From the NCBI GenBank assembly GCA_905221615.1, contig CAJNDT010005434.1:198955-262954 (forward strand): a DNA stretch of 64,000 nucleotides, in the 5' to 3' direction. Source of the stretch: Symbiodinium sp. CCMP2592 (taxonomy: Eukaryota > Sar > Dinophyceae > Suessiales > Symbiodiniaceae). The notes under the pieces are model-generated. The model searched no databases and was not told the DNA's origin. It saw nothing but the letters and a program-made list of their open reading frames with translations. A program made the translations under genes and the position numbers. Shown here in pieces: positions 21,752-32,783 of the stretch; the stretch's first letter is position 1, and each line of letters begins with the position of its first letter.

Positions 21752-22073
21752 CCCCCCTCACCTAAAGGCACGGTCACTGCATCCAAAAACACAGCATACC
21801 TTCGCCTGCAGGTGGAAGAGCGCTTCGGCTCGGAGTTTGACGATCGGCGTGGAGTTGCCTCCCGCGTCATCAGTTCAGCAAAAGTACATGTGACTATCGT
21901 GTGCCTCGAGGAAGGGTGCGAAAAACTACATGCAAGCTTTTCTTCAAATGCAAGACGCTGGTTTCAGCGTGGAGCAAGGATGATAGGAGTTCGCCGCACA
22001 GCCACTTGAAAAATATCATAGGCCGGGTGAACATCCCTCTTGCTCGAAAGAATCAGACTACTGGGTCGGCTTA
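21752..22073 (-). other. Retro-A copy 1 3' untranslated region
   Basis: About 320 bp between the pol stop codon and the polypurine tract. Short frames on both strands are not conserved between the two copies (compare 55850-56174), so I see no gene here. Confidence 0.6.
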
Positions 22074-25000
22074 TCAGTTCCAACGCCATCCGCGATTGCG
22101 CCACTCACGCCAGTTCTGGTTGTCCCAGTTCTGGCCGCTCCATGTTCCCCAGGATGACGAAGACCAATTCTGCCACCAGGATTGATTATCCCAGTCCCAG
22201 TCGCGGTTGGTGCGATCGGCGGCCTCGGCGTTAGCCGGGCTTTTGCCTTTTCCCTTCTCTGCTGCTCGGGCATATGTAGAGCCCTTGCCACCACCTGGCG
22301 GATGCTGCTGGGCATACTTCGGCTGGGCAGCACGACTTTGATTGGCCTTTTTGATGGTTTCATCAACCGTCTCCACCATGAAGGGTAGGTCCTTTGCCAA
22401 AACGGTCTGCAGGTCCGTACCCACTGCAGCGGGATCGTAGTTGAGGAAATCCACCTTGCCGTGGCCAAAAGTCTGTAGACGGATGCCCCCCTTTTGCCTG
22501 GCGACGTTGTGAGCGAAATCTTGGAACGAAAGGATGGCTCCGTACCATGTAAATGCTACTGGCGTATCCTCCGGCGTGGACGTTAGTCCCGCTGCGCACA
22601 ACTTACCGCCAATGCCATCGTCTCCGGTAAAGAAAACGATACGACACTCTGGAACCCCGTCCGTGCGGATCTGGTGCGTGGAACTCGCCGCTCTGGAGGA
22701 TCCAATAGCCAGCATGCGTTGCGATCGAGTGCGGCCAGGGTTCGGAAGGTAGGCGAAGCAGAGGCAGTCGAGGGCACGGATCGTTCTGCGTGTGTATCCC
22801 TCTTTGGCCATTGAAATTGCGTATTCATTGTCATGATTGAACCTCGCCACGCAATCAGTGTAGCCCTTTTTCACGGCTCTCTGCTTTGCCACTTTGGCTT
22901 TCCGAATAACCTCGCCTTCTAAGGAGTTCATGCCACGGCCGGCGACATCTTTCGATGCGCTTTGAAGGCTTGGCCTCACTCCCACTCGTTCAGCGGCATC
23001 ACCCATCTCCTGAAGCAGAGCTTCACGCCCACGTGCCAACAGCGTCCGTCTGCCCTGTGCCTTCAATTGACCTGGTCGAACTGGCCCTCCGCATTGAGAG
23101 CAAATCCTTTGGCCTTGAAGACACTCAGCTTTGCAGTGGTAGCATTTGATTTTCTCCAAAAACGCGGCGGATGGCTTGGTCTCACTACCAGCATAAAGTA
23201 CTGGTTCTGGCCTTCCCACCGGCTCCTGGATTGCTTCAACTGGTGTACCCTCAGCATCCAGCGTCACCGTTGTCGCCATTCCGTCACCGATGTACACAGT
23301 CCTGATTGGAGGACCCGGCTGTGCAATGATGGTGCCTGGTTCAACAAGCGGCCTCTCCTCTACGGAGGGCATTTGCTCATCATCAGGAGCTTCATCGTCG
23401 TCAGCCTTTGCAGGGGCATCGGTGATAGCCAACGATCCCTCAAGCACATCAGCGACATCTGGAATGGGCGGTAGGGATGTTTCCTCAGCTGGAAGGGTAC
23501 CATGTTCTTCATCAATAGGCGGTGCGAAATTGTCCTGAGTCGTCTCCTCAGCCTCGGGTTCATCAAGAACGATATCGATGCCGGCCTCAGCGTTAGCTGG
23601 GCTTTCACCTTGTTCCGCCTCATCAGGAGGGACAGCGCCTCCCGCACGGGACCAAAGTACGACATCGCGTTGCGTGTCATTGATGAACAAGATGGTCGAG
23701 CCGGGCACTGCCTCGGAGCACAGTATGCCATCAGACTCCGTAAGGAATAGGTCGCAACCAGCTTCGAGGACCTCCCGGGTGTCAAAGACGATCTCAATTG
23801 GTGCGCTTGCACGGAGTCCTGAACGTGCCTTTTGCTCTTCGAGCGGCAGCGGCGCAAAATAACAATGCGCCTTCTCAGAACCTCCAAAACCAGGCAACAA
23901 ACGATCTTCCAGAATCGCATACGCCGCATCATGTGTTGTGCGATGATAGAGTCTGGGCGGCGCCTTATCAATCGGGATCAACGGCCTGCCCTCTCGGGCG
24001 GCATTAGCCAGCTCTTCAGAACGCTGCAGTGTAAGATATGCCTTTGCAATAGAGGCATTGTCGAGCTGCAGATTGCTGGAGTGGCCTTGCGTACAACCGA
24101 CGTAGACCGGAAAAGCCGGTTGTCCAATTGCATCGGCAGCACTGTCCATTGGTCCGCGAAACATAAGGCGCTGTTTGTTGTCGGTGGCGATCATGTCGAG
24201 GAGGCTTCCTAAACCGATGTCGCTTCCAGGTCTGCATCGATTAGCAACCTCAAGCACTTCCATGGCTAGTACCCATGGCCCGCTCCACGATCGCATTTTA
24301 AATTGATTACCCTTGTTTTCGAAGTTGCCCCTGATCAGTCCAGTGACAAATGTGACCATCTTGTGGTCACATCTGGGGTAGTGTAGGCCTGGCGTCATGT
24401 CTTTTTGGAACACTTCGATGTACTGGTCGGCCTCCTCTTGCGAGGGGCATTCGTTCCAGTAATCATACAGGGTAATGCCAGTCATCTCGGCGAAGTCGTA
24501 GGTGTCATTCATGAACCTCATTCCGCGCGATCCCTGCACTGCGAGCTTGGTCAATCGCTGCTTGTCGGCCTCAGCCTTTGCGAGGCGAGCTCTTTTTGCA
24601 GCGTGCTCGGTGCCAGAGTCGCCAGACAGAATGCCTCCACCATAAATGGATGCGTCGATCGGCATTGGTCGAATATCGCCAGAAGACGAAGCCGCAGTAC
24701 TCGCCGGGGTAACGGCCTCCACCTTAGGTGGGGCTTTGTTCCATTCCGGCGAATTGATCTCCTCTTCTGTTGCGAAAACACCGGGCGCGACGCTGATGAC
24801 ATTCTGAATCTTCATCTCCTTGAGGAAGTCGGGGACCTCAGGCGCAGGCAGTTCGGCGTGACTTTCGTCACGCTTCTCCTCCCAGTATGCGTCGTCCCAC
24901 GGATCCTCCTCCGTTGGCTCCGCTTTGACCTGCTTGCTTCTCGTCATCCTCGCAAGAGCCGCTTGCAGGACATGGTTATCCACTGCGTAGCGACCACGGG

Positions 25001-27685
25001 AATCAAAATAATTTTCAGCAAGCAGTGATTGGAAGGCGGCTTCGCCCATTTTCGCTATGGCTCTGGAGGCGTAGCGCTCGGCGATCTCGATCTGCATGAT
25101 GTGGGCTAAACCCGAAACCATCTTGCGGCGGGATTCGCTGTCCTCGCGGAAATGGACGTTGTCATTATAGAGCGCCAAATCTCCAAGGAAGGGGTGGATG
25201 TCACAGGTGGCGAGTCCTCTACGGACCGCTTCGTCCTTGAATCGCGCAATGCATTCATCGAACTGCTTTGGGAACCCGTAGACGAAGCTGCGAATTCCTG
25301 TGCAGATCACAATGGACCCCACATATGGAGAACGGCGCTGCAGGTCTGCAAGCGCTTCAAGGTTTTGGCAAACTCTCCGACAGATCTTTTGCCAATCTCC
25401 GCGGGCCTCTATGGGCGATTGATGGTCCCACCACGTCGGGACGCCGGGGCTGCAAAATATCCCGTATCTGCCGACGATCTCATTCGCCATCCAGACAATC
25501 TGCACGTCCACCAGCAACTCTTGGTCGCCAGAGTAGCGCAGAGCCGTCTGGTCACAGAGGATCTGAGCCCTCTCCCGAATTTCGGACAATGTTTTGCCCC
25601 ACAGGGGTTCGTAAATTATCTCCCTGTATTGCAGATAGACCCCCGAGCTCGCTGCCTTCAAATCCGAGGAAAGGTCTGTCCTCGTTCTCTTGCCAGCAAC
25701 GAAAACAGTCGTAGAGTCGGAGAGGAGGATGAGCACCCGCTTTCGGCCTCGATTTTCATCGGGCTTTAGCTGCGACATGCCAGACTGCGTCAGTGCTGCC
25801 ACTCGGTTGAGCCCAGGATATCGATCCGTTTCAAAGCAGTTGTGAGCAGCCACTTGCACCGGCATGTACTGAAAAAGTGCTCGCAACTCTCCTTCGTCAA
25901 TCGACTCTTGGAAGCCTATCGACTCGTGACTGATGACGGCCGCCCAAAGCTGGCGGCCCCAAAAATCGGCCAACTGCTCTTCGTAGGTCGCCATCGCTCT
26001 TCTACTCTCAGCTGCTACCACGGGACTAGGACCCGGCCTCAGCGTTAGCTGGGCTTTAGTTGTACAGTAAAGCGATGACAAAGCTGCGCATGCCAGTCCT
26101 TCATGTACCTTAGGTCCATCATTGTCCTTAGTAGTATGCACTTGCCAATCAGCATGCAATGCCGAAACCTTGGTTTTCGATGTCCTTAGTCGTCCACAGT
26201 CCTGGGTAGCTTCGAGCAGCAGCCGCTTCAATCGAAAAGACGATGCAAAGATCAGCGACCCGCTCTTGTGTTTCTCAAGACCGAAATCGTGTGCCAACTT
26301 AACAACAGCAGGCATACACCACATCTCGTTGTTAGCTGAAGCTTCCAACAGCAGGTGGGGCCTAAGACGTTTGGTTAATCGGCATAACGACATCAACGAT
26401 TTCAGACATTTGTTCCATTCGTGGTCCGGCAGCGATGCAAAGTAGAGAATCGGTTTAGTGCTTCCCCCCTCGTCGCAGAGGGCACGAAGATTGTTAGCGA
26501 TTTTTGACATAGCTTTCGGATTCATGGTTTCAAGTTTGTTCGGGACAGGGATAACACGACAGGAATCATTTCCTGACAAGGTGGTTTCACTAGCGTTCCC
26601 AAAGTCAAGCAAAACCCTGCAAAAGTCCATCGGCCTCGGCGCGAGCCGGGCGTCTGCAGGAGCGGCCGCCGCAGACCCGAGCCTAAAGCCGTGTTTGTTG
26701 AGGGTTTCAAGATCAGTTGTGGAAAGCTTGGGAAAACCACGAGAGGTATACGCGGTGATAGAAAAACGTTTTCCGGTATAAGGCAACACGCAGTGTTTCT
26801 TGGCTGGGTCAAAGACAAAAGGTTTGCAATGGGTGTCATGCACATCCCCTTTGATGAAACGTCCTTGAGCGTCTTTCTGGAACTGCGCCTTAGTATCCGA
26901 AACAGTCTGATCTTCAACCCACAATCCACCTCCTTTGTGGTCACCAAAGCTAACCATCAGGTTCTTAGAACCCTTTAAGTTATGGGAATCAGCATGAACT
27001 TTTGCCATGTTGTCCTTGCTAATCACCACTGAGGTCCATGTGAAACCTGAGTCGGGAGAATGAGCTTTCACGAACTCATTCAAGTACCTGGCAACTGCGG
27101 GATACCTAGTGGTGCTTCTGGTAACACCTTGCATTCCACCGTGTGTCCAAGTTCCGTACACTTGATAATAGCCTTGTTTCTTTGATGCAATGCGAGGTCG
27201 CTTGGATTTCTTAGCTGTATGATTTGATGCAATCTCTTCACACAACCTTTCCAAAGCATCACAGCCGTACTCCTTCAGGCGGGAAAGTTCTGAAGCAACC
27301 ATCTCAACCTCCTGAATGGCAGCAGCTGCTTTAGCACGTTTGCCTTGAACCTCGTGTGGTGTAGGAGAGCGGCCTGGCTTTTCAGCCGGCTTCGCATTCT
27401 GCGCATCAGGTACATGATTGATGAGCCTAAGCGCGTGTTCCCACTTACCACGTTCAGCAAACGGTTTTGTGAAGATGTCTGCGACCTGTTCTTTGGTATC
27501 AACATTGATCATGTTGAAATGGCCCTTTTCGAACTGTTGCTTCATCCATGCAAACGAAAGTCGTTGCGTCCTATCGGTGTGACGAAGCTTTTCACTGTCA
27601 CCTTTCGCAATGATGGTGATTGTAGCTTGGTTATCTTCTAAGAACTGAACCTGAAACTTTTCAGAAAGATGAACATCCAAGCCAT
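22074..27685 (-). CDS. Retro-A copy 1 pol, C-terminal part (RNase H end and accessory domains)
   Basis: An open frame of 1868 codons from the first Met at 27680 to the stop at 22074. In order: the end of RNase H (HTDRTQRLSFAWMK, DIFTKPFAE), then a dioxygenase-like domain (residues ~165-325; H229, D231, H296, R305), a methyltransferase-like segment (~345-515), an SGNH-hydrolase-like domain (~645-850), a linker, a Tpt1/KptA-like domain (~1180-1335), a four-cysteine zinc ribbon (~1512-1532), and a Trp-rich tail. Copy 2 shows this is the continuation of RT-RNase H in one frame: copy 1 lacks one T near 27685 (CCATTATAT against CCATTTATAT), which breaks it here. Fifteen CGGCCT hairpins lie in copy 1 between 22222 and 28855. 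Confidence 0.85.
23080..23150 (-). other. Zinc-ribbon segment in Retro-A pol
   Basis: The frame reads KCYHCKAECLQGQRICSQC, two CxxC knuckles 11 residues apart, typical of a zinc ribbon. It follows an acidic, low-complexity linker and precedes a basic region. Such a module could bind nucleic acid in the element particle. The same segment is at about 57181-57251 in copy 2. Confidence 0.65.
23680..24140 (-). other. Tpt1/KptA-like (RNA 2'-phosphotransferase-like) domain in Retro-A pol
   Basis: The segment has VGCTQGHSSN, like the R-A-x-Q-G-H-S motif of Tpt1/KptA, then RLYHRTT (family: LYHGT), AILEDRLLPG, a strand HCYFAP, PIEIVFDTREVLEAG and GILCSEAVPGSTILFIND. Motif order and spacing match the family, which moves the 2'-phosphate of spliced tRNA to NAD+. 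The arginine expected just before QGHS is not present and the later arginines are uncertain, so activity is doubtful. A role in RNA or NAD+ chemistry of the element is inference. Copy 2 equivalent: 57781-58241. Confidence 0.6.
25140..25745 (-). other. SGNH/GDSL-hydrolase-like domain in Retro-A pol
   Basis: Begins RVLILLSDSTTVF, a strand followed by S-D-S in place of the G-D-S nucleophile motif. About 190 residues later comes YNDNVHF, the D-x-x-H motif that supplies the acid and base. WMANEIVG between them could be the Asn block. Length and spacing fit a complete SGNH domain. In copy 2 the serine and histidine are about residues 1376 and 1563 of the frame from 63941. Esterase domains occur in some LINE elements; one inside a copia polyprotein would be unusual. 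It could instead be a lectin-like SGNH fold without activity. Confidence 0.5.
26130..26640 (-). other. Degenerate methyltransferase-like segment in Retro-A pol
   Basis: The order FCRVLLDFGNAS, ILYFASLPDHEW, LRPHLLLEASANNEMW, then a SLIFASSFRLKRLLLEAT strand pair parallels, in position and spacing, the MTase-like domain of Retro-B (MECGAHSNSL, HVWITPECKGY, VTIEMADKSQAW). Key motifs are eroded. I infer a distant, probably inactive relative. It follows the dioxygenase-like domain, the reverse order of Retro-B. Confidence 0.35.
26690..27180 (-). other. 2OG-Fe(II) dioxygenase-like (TET/JBP-like) domain in Retro-A pol
   Basis: The segment starts YYQVYGTWTHGGMQGVT and contains KVHADSHNLKGSKN (codons of H at 26994-26996 and D at 26988-26990), GGGLWVED, and KKHCVLPYTGKRFSITAYTSRG (H at 26793-26795, R at 26766-26768). 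This gives the full signature H-x-D ... H-x8-R of Fe(II)/2-oxoglutarate dioxygenases. The form H-x-D-x-H-N with a following G-S is like that of TET/JBP nucleic-acid oxygenases. Substrate is unknown. Retro-B has a homologous domain with the same four residues. Copy 2 equivalent: about 60791-61281. Confidence 0.7.
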
Positions 27686-30600
27686 TATATCCGCGACAGA
27701 GCGTCCTTCATGACTGAGTTCACCATACCTGATTTCATCAAGCTCCGGGTCAATCCTTGCAACGATTGTTTCCGTGACTTTAGGTGATTCCGCCGGCGGC
27801 CTGGTCTTTCGACCGGCTGCATTAGCGGTAACCTCTCCCCAAAGGTAACACCACAAGCTTAAGCTAGGCAGGCCTTGTGCTCTGATGCCGTGATTCGCTG
27901 AAACTACTTCACTTTCGGTGCTAGACGTCGTGATGCTGGTCTGTTTCTTTGAAAAAGCGTTCAACGGGTAGTAAGTGTTGGGCCCAACCAAGAACAGTGC
28001 GCATCCTGATGTGGATTTGGAATCAAATTCTCCTGCCCAATCGGCGTCACAGAAGAGCCACAACTTACAGTCCGAAATCTTATCGCCAATAAAACCCTGC
28101 ATCGTGATGTCCAAGCTCGAATTAATGTAGCAGATCAGCCGATGTAAACCGACATCGCAGTCTCTTGACCACTTCGTGACCCTAGAAGCGAGCGACTGGG
28201 TACACCGAAGTAAGTCCCACCTTGCCATTCTTGCTGCAAACAATACCTTCATGAGGACCCGACTGGCAATCGGTTGTAACCTCCCCTGGGGTTCGTTGCC
28301 TTCCACAGGTTTGGCTACTCTGTTCTCATGAAACGGCGTAGCTGCAAACTTCAGGGAATCACGTGAAACTTTAGCTAGTTCACAGTACTTGTCGACACAG
28401 GAGACCAGGAAGTCCTTCATGTCATACGTCACAACGTTGACAGGTTTAGTCATAGCGGGGACGGGTTCCTTGATGATCGTATCAGTGCTCTTAAATCTAG
28501 ACTGCTTAGCTTCGCGCTTAGCGTCTGATTTGCTTCTCATCGGCCTGCCCTTTCGGGCGGCAGCAGCGAGCTTAAAGTCGTCTGCCGTCGTTGGCATGAT
28601 AGAGAAGATTGTTTTGCCCGTCCACCACTCGTTTCGCCTAGCAGGGCCCCCCTGATTGGAATCATCCTGTATCTGATCTCCATTCTCAAACTCTGTTATG
28701 CGTTCAGTTCCCAGAGTGGGAAACTGTCTCATGTCGTCTTCACTTGGTACGTACAAACGCTTTCTGGGGTACCTGTGATGTCTGATTGCAAGCGCAGCAT
28801 CCGGATCAACCTCCCAATAATCTTCTGTTCTACTCGGCCTGGAGTTTCCTCCGGCTGCTGGTGCTGCAATTTTCTTATCGAAGACATAAGCAAAAGGATG
28901 TGCGCTGCGGTCAAGCATAACACCGTTCTGCTCTCGATGATTGCAACCAAAGTATCTCCCAAAAGGTTCCGAAGGATCCATATCCAAAACCTTCCCAATC
29001 CCCTCCCATCCCTTAGCAAGATTGTCCTTTGGTCCTGCCATTTTGAAATCGTCGACGTAGACGACGAGGAGGAGATCTAATTCCGGATGGTAAAAGATAC
29101 TTTGCCATATATCTGGAAGAACCGGGATCCACCCTATGCTCTTCAACTGAGCAGTGCAGTGTCGTTCCCAGATGCCGCCGCTGTCAGGATGTCCATACAA
29201 AGCGAGTCTGAGAGGACAAACTGGGTCGCGAAAGTTGCGCCACTCGGGCGGTCGACGATTCTTGGGAAGTCGAACCCAAGTCGCAATCCCTTTGAACAAA
29301 GCTTGAGTATACGCTTGTCGAGCATCAGCTTGCTGTTTTGCATAGCCTGGTTGGCTTCCGAACACATCGATGATTTTACCCGCTTCCATACTTGCAGGGC
29401 TAGAACCCAGTTCGGCGAAGATCGCGTGATCCGCATTTTCATCTCGAACCTGGTTCCCCTGGAACACAGAGCGTCCCTTGTAGTACTTAAGCGGATTGCC
29501 ATCCTGCAACTCGGAACCCTTAAGGCTGCAAATCTCGAACACGTTCCCGAAGTGAGCCTTTTCGCCTTTTGCCTTGGTTTCAGACAAGACGTCGTCGTAC
29601 TCACGAACTTGTTTCTCAAGCCAACACCCTTTATCAAGAAGTTTCTTCCATTCTTTGTCCATAGCAGCCTGAGCCTCAGGGTTTCTGGCAACATCATTCT
29701 GATTGATAAGCTTGGCAACCACAGCGAAAAGATCCTCGCAAGTTTCCTCTAGCTTATCCAGAAATAAACCGTGCAACCTCTTCCCATCCTCAGGCGTCCT
29801 CGGTCGATGAGGTTCTCGATGTCCAAGGAGAACAGGCATAGCGGGAGCTTCTTTCTCTCGTTCTTCTTTTAATCTAGCTTCCTCCCGCGCAACCTTCTTC
29901 TCCCATCGTTCGATTTCCTCTTTTCGTTGTTGTGCGGAATACATGTGCCAGAATTCGGACGGGACATCAGGAGGTCTTTTGGAGCCTTTCTTGTTCCTCA
30001 CAAGTCTAACCCCATCCCAATTGTAACCAGCAGGAACCGGTCTACCATCAGGATATTTCGTGGGATCAAACAGATCACCTTTGGAACTAGACGATGGCTC
30101 ACTGGGCCTAGGCGCGGCCTCACCTTTCGGTGGGCTTTGATCGTCATCGGGTTCGGGTTCGGATAAGCCGATTTCATCAAGAAGTTCGCCTGCCTCACGA
30201 AGTCCCCGTTCCTTTTCTTCATCTGAAGCATGAATGTTCTGATCATCCAACAGTGGAACCTCGTGTGCCTCGCGATCCTTGATCCTTCCCGATTGAAGTG
30301 GGAACTCAAAACTCCCCTCAATCAACTCAACGCGCTTAGCCCTGATGACCTTGAGGTTTCCGTCCTCAATGGCAAACTGTGCGTCTTTCACGGGTGCAAT
30401 CAAATACTCCTTCTTCCAAACAAACCCTGGTTGGATATGGTATCCCAGGAAGATCCCTTCAACCCCAGTTGACGAAAACTTGGAAGTCTCCGGAACATTC
30501 TGTTTAGGGTTATGCCAATACAAGACCTTAGCTCCGAAAGGAACAATCAATCCCGCAAAGGACTCCCCAAAGCGTGCCTCCCATGGGATTTCACCAGTAT

Positions 30601-31020
30601 CCACTCGTTTTGTGAGATTGAGCGCAATGGAGTGGTGCTGAGCTGCTAAAGGCCAAAACCGTTCTGGAAGACCGGCTTGCTCCAAGTTCGAGCGCGTACC
30701 CTCTAGTACGGTGCGGATTTCCCGTTCGATGACGGCTTTAGTTTCATCCACGTACTCTCTAGAGGTGTTGTGCCTACATCGGAGTTCCTTCACAGCTGCT
30801 CCTAACTCCGGCGCGTTGTCAGAGTAGATAACCCCAACTTCGTCTTGCGTACCGAAAAAGTGCAGAAAGTCCTCATGCACTTGTTCCGTTGATTTTGTTG
30901 CGCTAGGATACACATACCTAAATTGCGAAAACACATCTTTGATAACAAGCGCCACCCTCTCATCCTGAAATCCAAAGTCCCTCAGATCTCTTGTCACGAG
31001 ATGATCAATGGTAACATATG
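27638..31020 (-). CDS. Retro-A copy 1 pol, central part (integrase core, reverse transcriptase, RNase H)
   Basis: From the right: integrase catalytic core (VTIDHLVTRDLRDFG; IYSDNAPEL; AVIEREIR, with 31 residues between the second Asp and the Glu), a proline-rich linker, then copia-type reverse transcriptase (WKKLLDKGCW ... LVVYVDDFKMAG near 29050) and RNase H (LWLFCDADWAGEFDSKSTSG, STESEVVSANHG). The open frame reaches 31108, but the codons beyond 31020 belong to the inserted palindrome. It ends at 27638 because of the 1-bp deletion described for the next segment. Confidence 0.9.
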
Positions 31021-31084
31021 CCAGTCCGGGGCTAACCGGGTCCTTTCCATTATGGAACCGGGTCCTAGGACTTATTATGTTGAT

Positions 31085-31330
31085 GTGACATAGAATGTAG
31101 CAAGACATGTGTGTTCTTGTGGCTCAATGGAAGACATGCTGGACATGTGAAAACTTGTGTTCTTGCGGCTCAGTGGAAAAACAAAACCTGAAAACTTGGT
31201 CTCTTCCAAATAGAGATGCATACCTGAAAAACTGTGTTCTTGTGGCTCTATATGGAAGAAGCGAGATGCTGGACATGTATAAAAAGATGTGTGCTTGTGG
31301 CTCAATAGAAAAATCAATGCCTGAAACTTG
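31085..31330. repeat. Repeated TGTTCTTGTGGCTCAATGG units at the left end of the palindrome
   Basis: Four imperfect units, at about 31107, 31158, 31224 and 31290, with intervening CCTGAAAACTTGGTCT words. The inverted counterpart is at about 40860-41055. The segment 31330-31740 has a mixed-frame sequence with no gene I can support. Confidence 0.75.
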
Positions 31331-31719
31331 GTCTGATCGAAATGTGAAAGCATATACATCGAAAAATCAAAGCCATACTGACATAATCGCCTGCCCCAAG
31401 TTTTGTAGTTCACATGGACATTAAAGTTGCCAAAAATTTTGAAAATACGTTTGTGCCGAGCAAGCCAAACAAATGTAACTTGGTGTTCTTGTGGCTCAAC
31501 GGAAACAAAAATCTTGAGATTTTGTGTTCTGAAACCCTAAAGTCAGCTGTTTGTACGATTCTCAACGACTTGAAAATTAGCATGTTCATGATTAAACATG
31601 AAGGGTATCTGAACTTTCGTAACGTCCAGCCCATGCCCTAAACCCTGAACTTTAAACTCTATACCCACCCAACCCCCAAACCCGCCCACCCACTCAAGCC
31701 CAGAAGCTGCAGGTAGGAA

Positions 31720-31890
31720 GGGGCACACAGGTAGGTAGAGAGGTATAGTTAGGTAGGCAAGTAGGTATGGATAAGTAGATAGGCAGGAGGGAAGGTACTT
31801 GTAGGTGTAGGTGCGTCGGCAGGCTTGCAGGTCGGTAGGTAGGTAGATAGATAGCTAGGTAGGCGGGCATGTAGGTAAGGAGGCATTGAT
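31720..31890. repeat. AGGTAGGT minisatellite, left arm
   Basis: Short (AGGT)n-like units with variants. The inverted counterpart (CCTACCTA) is at about 40355-40520. Confidence 0.85.
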
Positions 31891-32049
31891 GAGGAAAGAG
31901 GTTTAAAACCCCTAAACCCCTAAACCCTGAACCCTAAAACCCGCAGAAACCCCAAACTAACCCTCAACCCTAATTAAACCTTAAAAGGTAGCAGGCAAAA
32001 GTAGTTGTAGGCATTCGCGCACGCCCTGTCAGGATGTCAGGTGGCCACA

Positions 32050-32330
32050 CCAGGGCTCTTCGGAGCCCCGTACAGGGGCGGGGTGAGCCTGGACCCCGAA
32101 CAGGGGTCGTGAGAACCCCGTGCAGGGGTGTGGATGAACCCCGAACAGGGGTGAGCTTGGACCGTGAGCAGGGGCGTTAGAGCCCCGCACAGGGGCGTAC
32201 CGATGAACCCCGAAAAGGGGTGAGCCTGGACCCGGAACAGGGGTCGTGAGAACCCCATGCAGGGGTGTGGATGAACCCCGAACAGGGGTGAGGATGAACC
32301 CCGAGCAGGGGTGAGCCGGACCCGCAAAGA
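32050..32330. repeat. CCCC-N5-GGGG hairpin array, left arm
   Basis: About ten CCCCGAACAGGGG, CCCCGTGCAGGGG or CCCCGCACAGGGG units are spaced by roughly 20 bp (GTGAGCCTGGACC or TGTGGATGAA). Each is a small stem-loop with a conserved CCCC/GGGG stem and variable loop. A GA microsatellite follows at 32335-32365. Confidence 0.85.
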
Positions 32331-32783
32331 CAGATGCAGAGAGAGAGAGAGAGAGAGAAAGAGACACAGCGAAAATAATTAACGAAGCAAGGAAGAAGGA
32401 ATGATCAAGATGAGGGTGTGACTGTAGATGCGAGGAATGAGCAGGCAGCAAGGAGTGATATGAGGGAGGCGGGAAGGGAAGGAAGAGAAGGAAAGTCATG
32501 CATGGCATCAGTATCCCTCTGCTCACTTTCAGTCTGTCGGCGGCCACCAGGCTGAGACAGTCTGCGCATCGCGATCCTCGAAGAGCCCCGGCCCTAAGCC
32601 ACCCGGCATTCCAAGACTTGACGGCTGCACCGTGGGTTGCTTCCAAGCTCAACATGTTGGACTGCAGCAGCTTTTCAGCTCAAGATTCAACGAGATCGAA
32701 CCGTTTTTTCTTGGCGCCACTAGCGCCATGTCTGATCGAGTGTACTCTGAGGCGATTGCACAAGTCCTGATGCAAACAAGGCA

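Larger units (their letters stand above)
22222..30135 (-). repeat. Sixteen covarying mini-hairpins in Retro-A copy 1 pol
   Basis: Plus-strand form CGGCCT-N4-loop-N4'-GGC. Sites (outer GCC to GGC): 22222-22240, 23351-23370, 23584-23602, 23984-24002, 24430-24448, 24715-24734, 24856-24873 (variant), 25210-25229 (variant GCG/CGC), 25746-25764, 26036-26054, 26633-26651, 27372-27390, 27799-27817, 28543-28561, 28837-28855, 30117-30135. Inner stems include CGGC, CTCC, CAGC, GCCC, CCTC, CCAC, GTCC, CGAT, GGCT, GGTC, GGAG and CACC, each with its exact complement. Sense-strand loops are GAAA, GAGA, GCAA, UAAC, UCGC, UAA or GUAGA. Sites fall in different codon phases. Confidence 0.9.

Noticed and set aside
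24567-24595. CGGCCTCAGCCTTTGCGAGGC as another hairpin site
   Set aside because: The outer bases pair, but the four-base inner stem does not; it may be a decayed copy, so it was not counted.
22058-26947. Plus-strand frames opposite Retro-A pol (for example 24405-25028 and 25152-25769)
   Set aside because: They are antisense to a continuous 2588-codon polyprotein with recognisable motifs; their own sequences show none.
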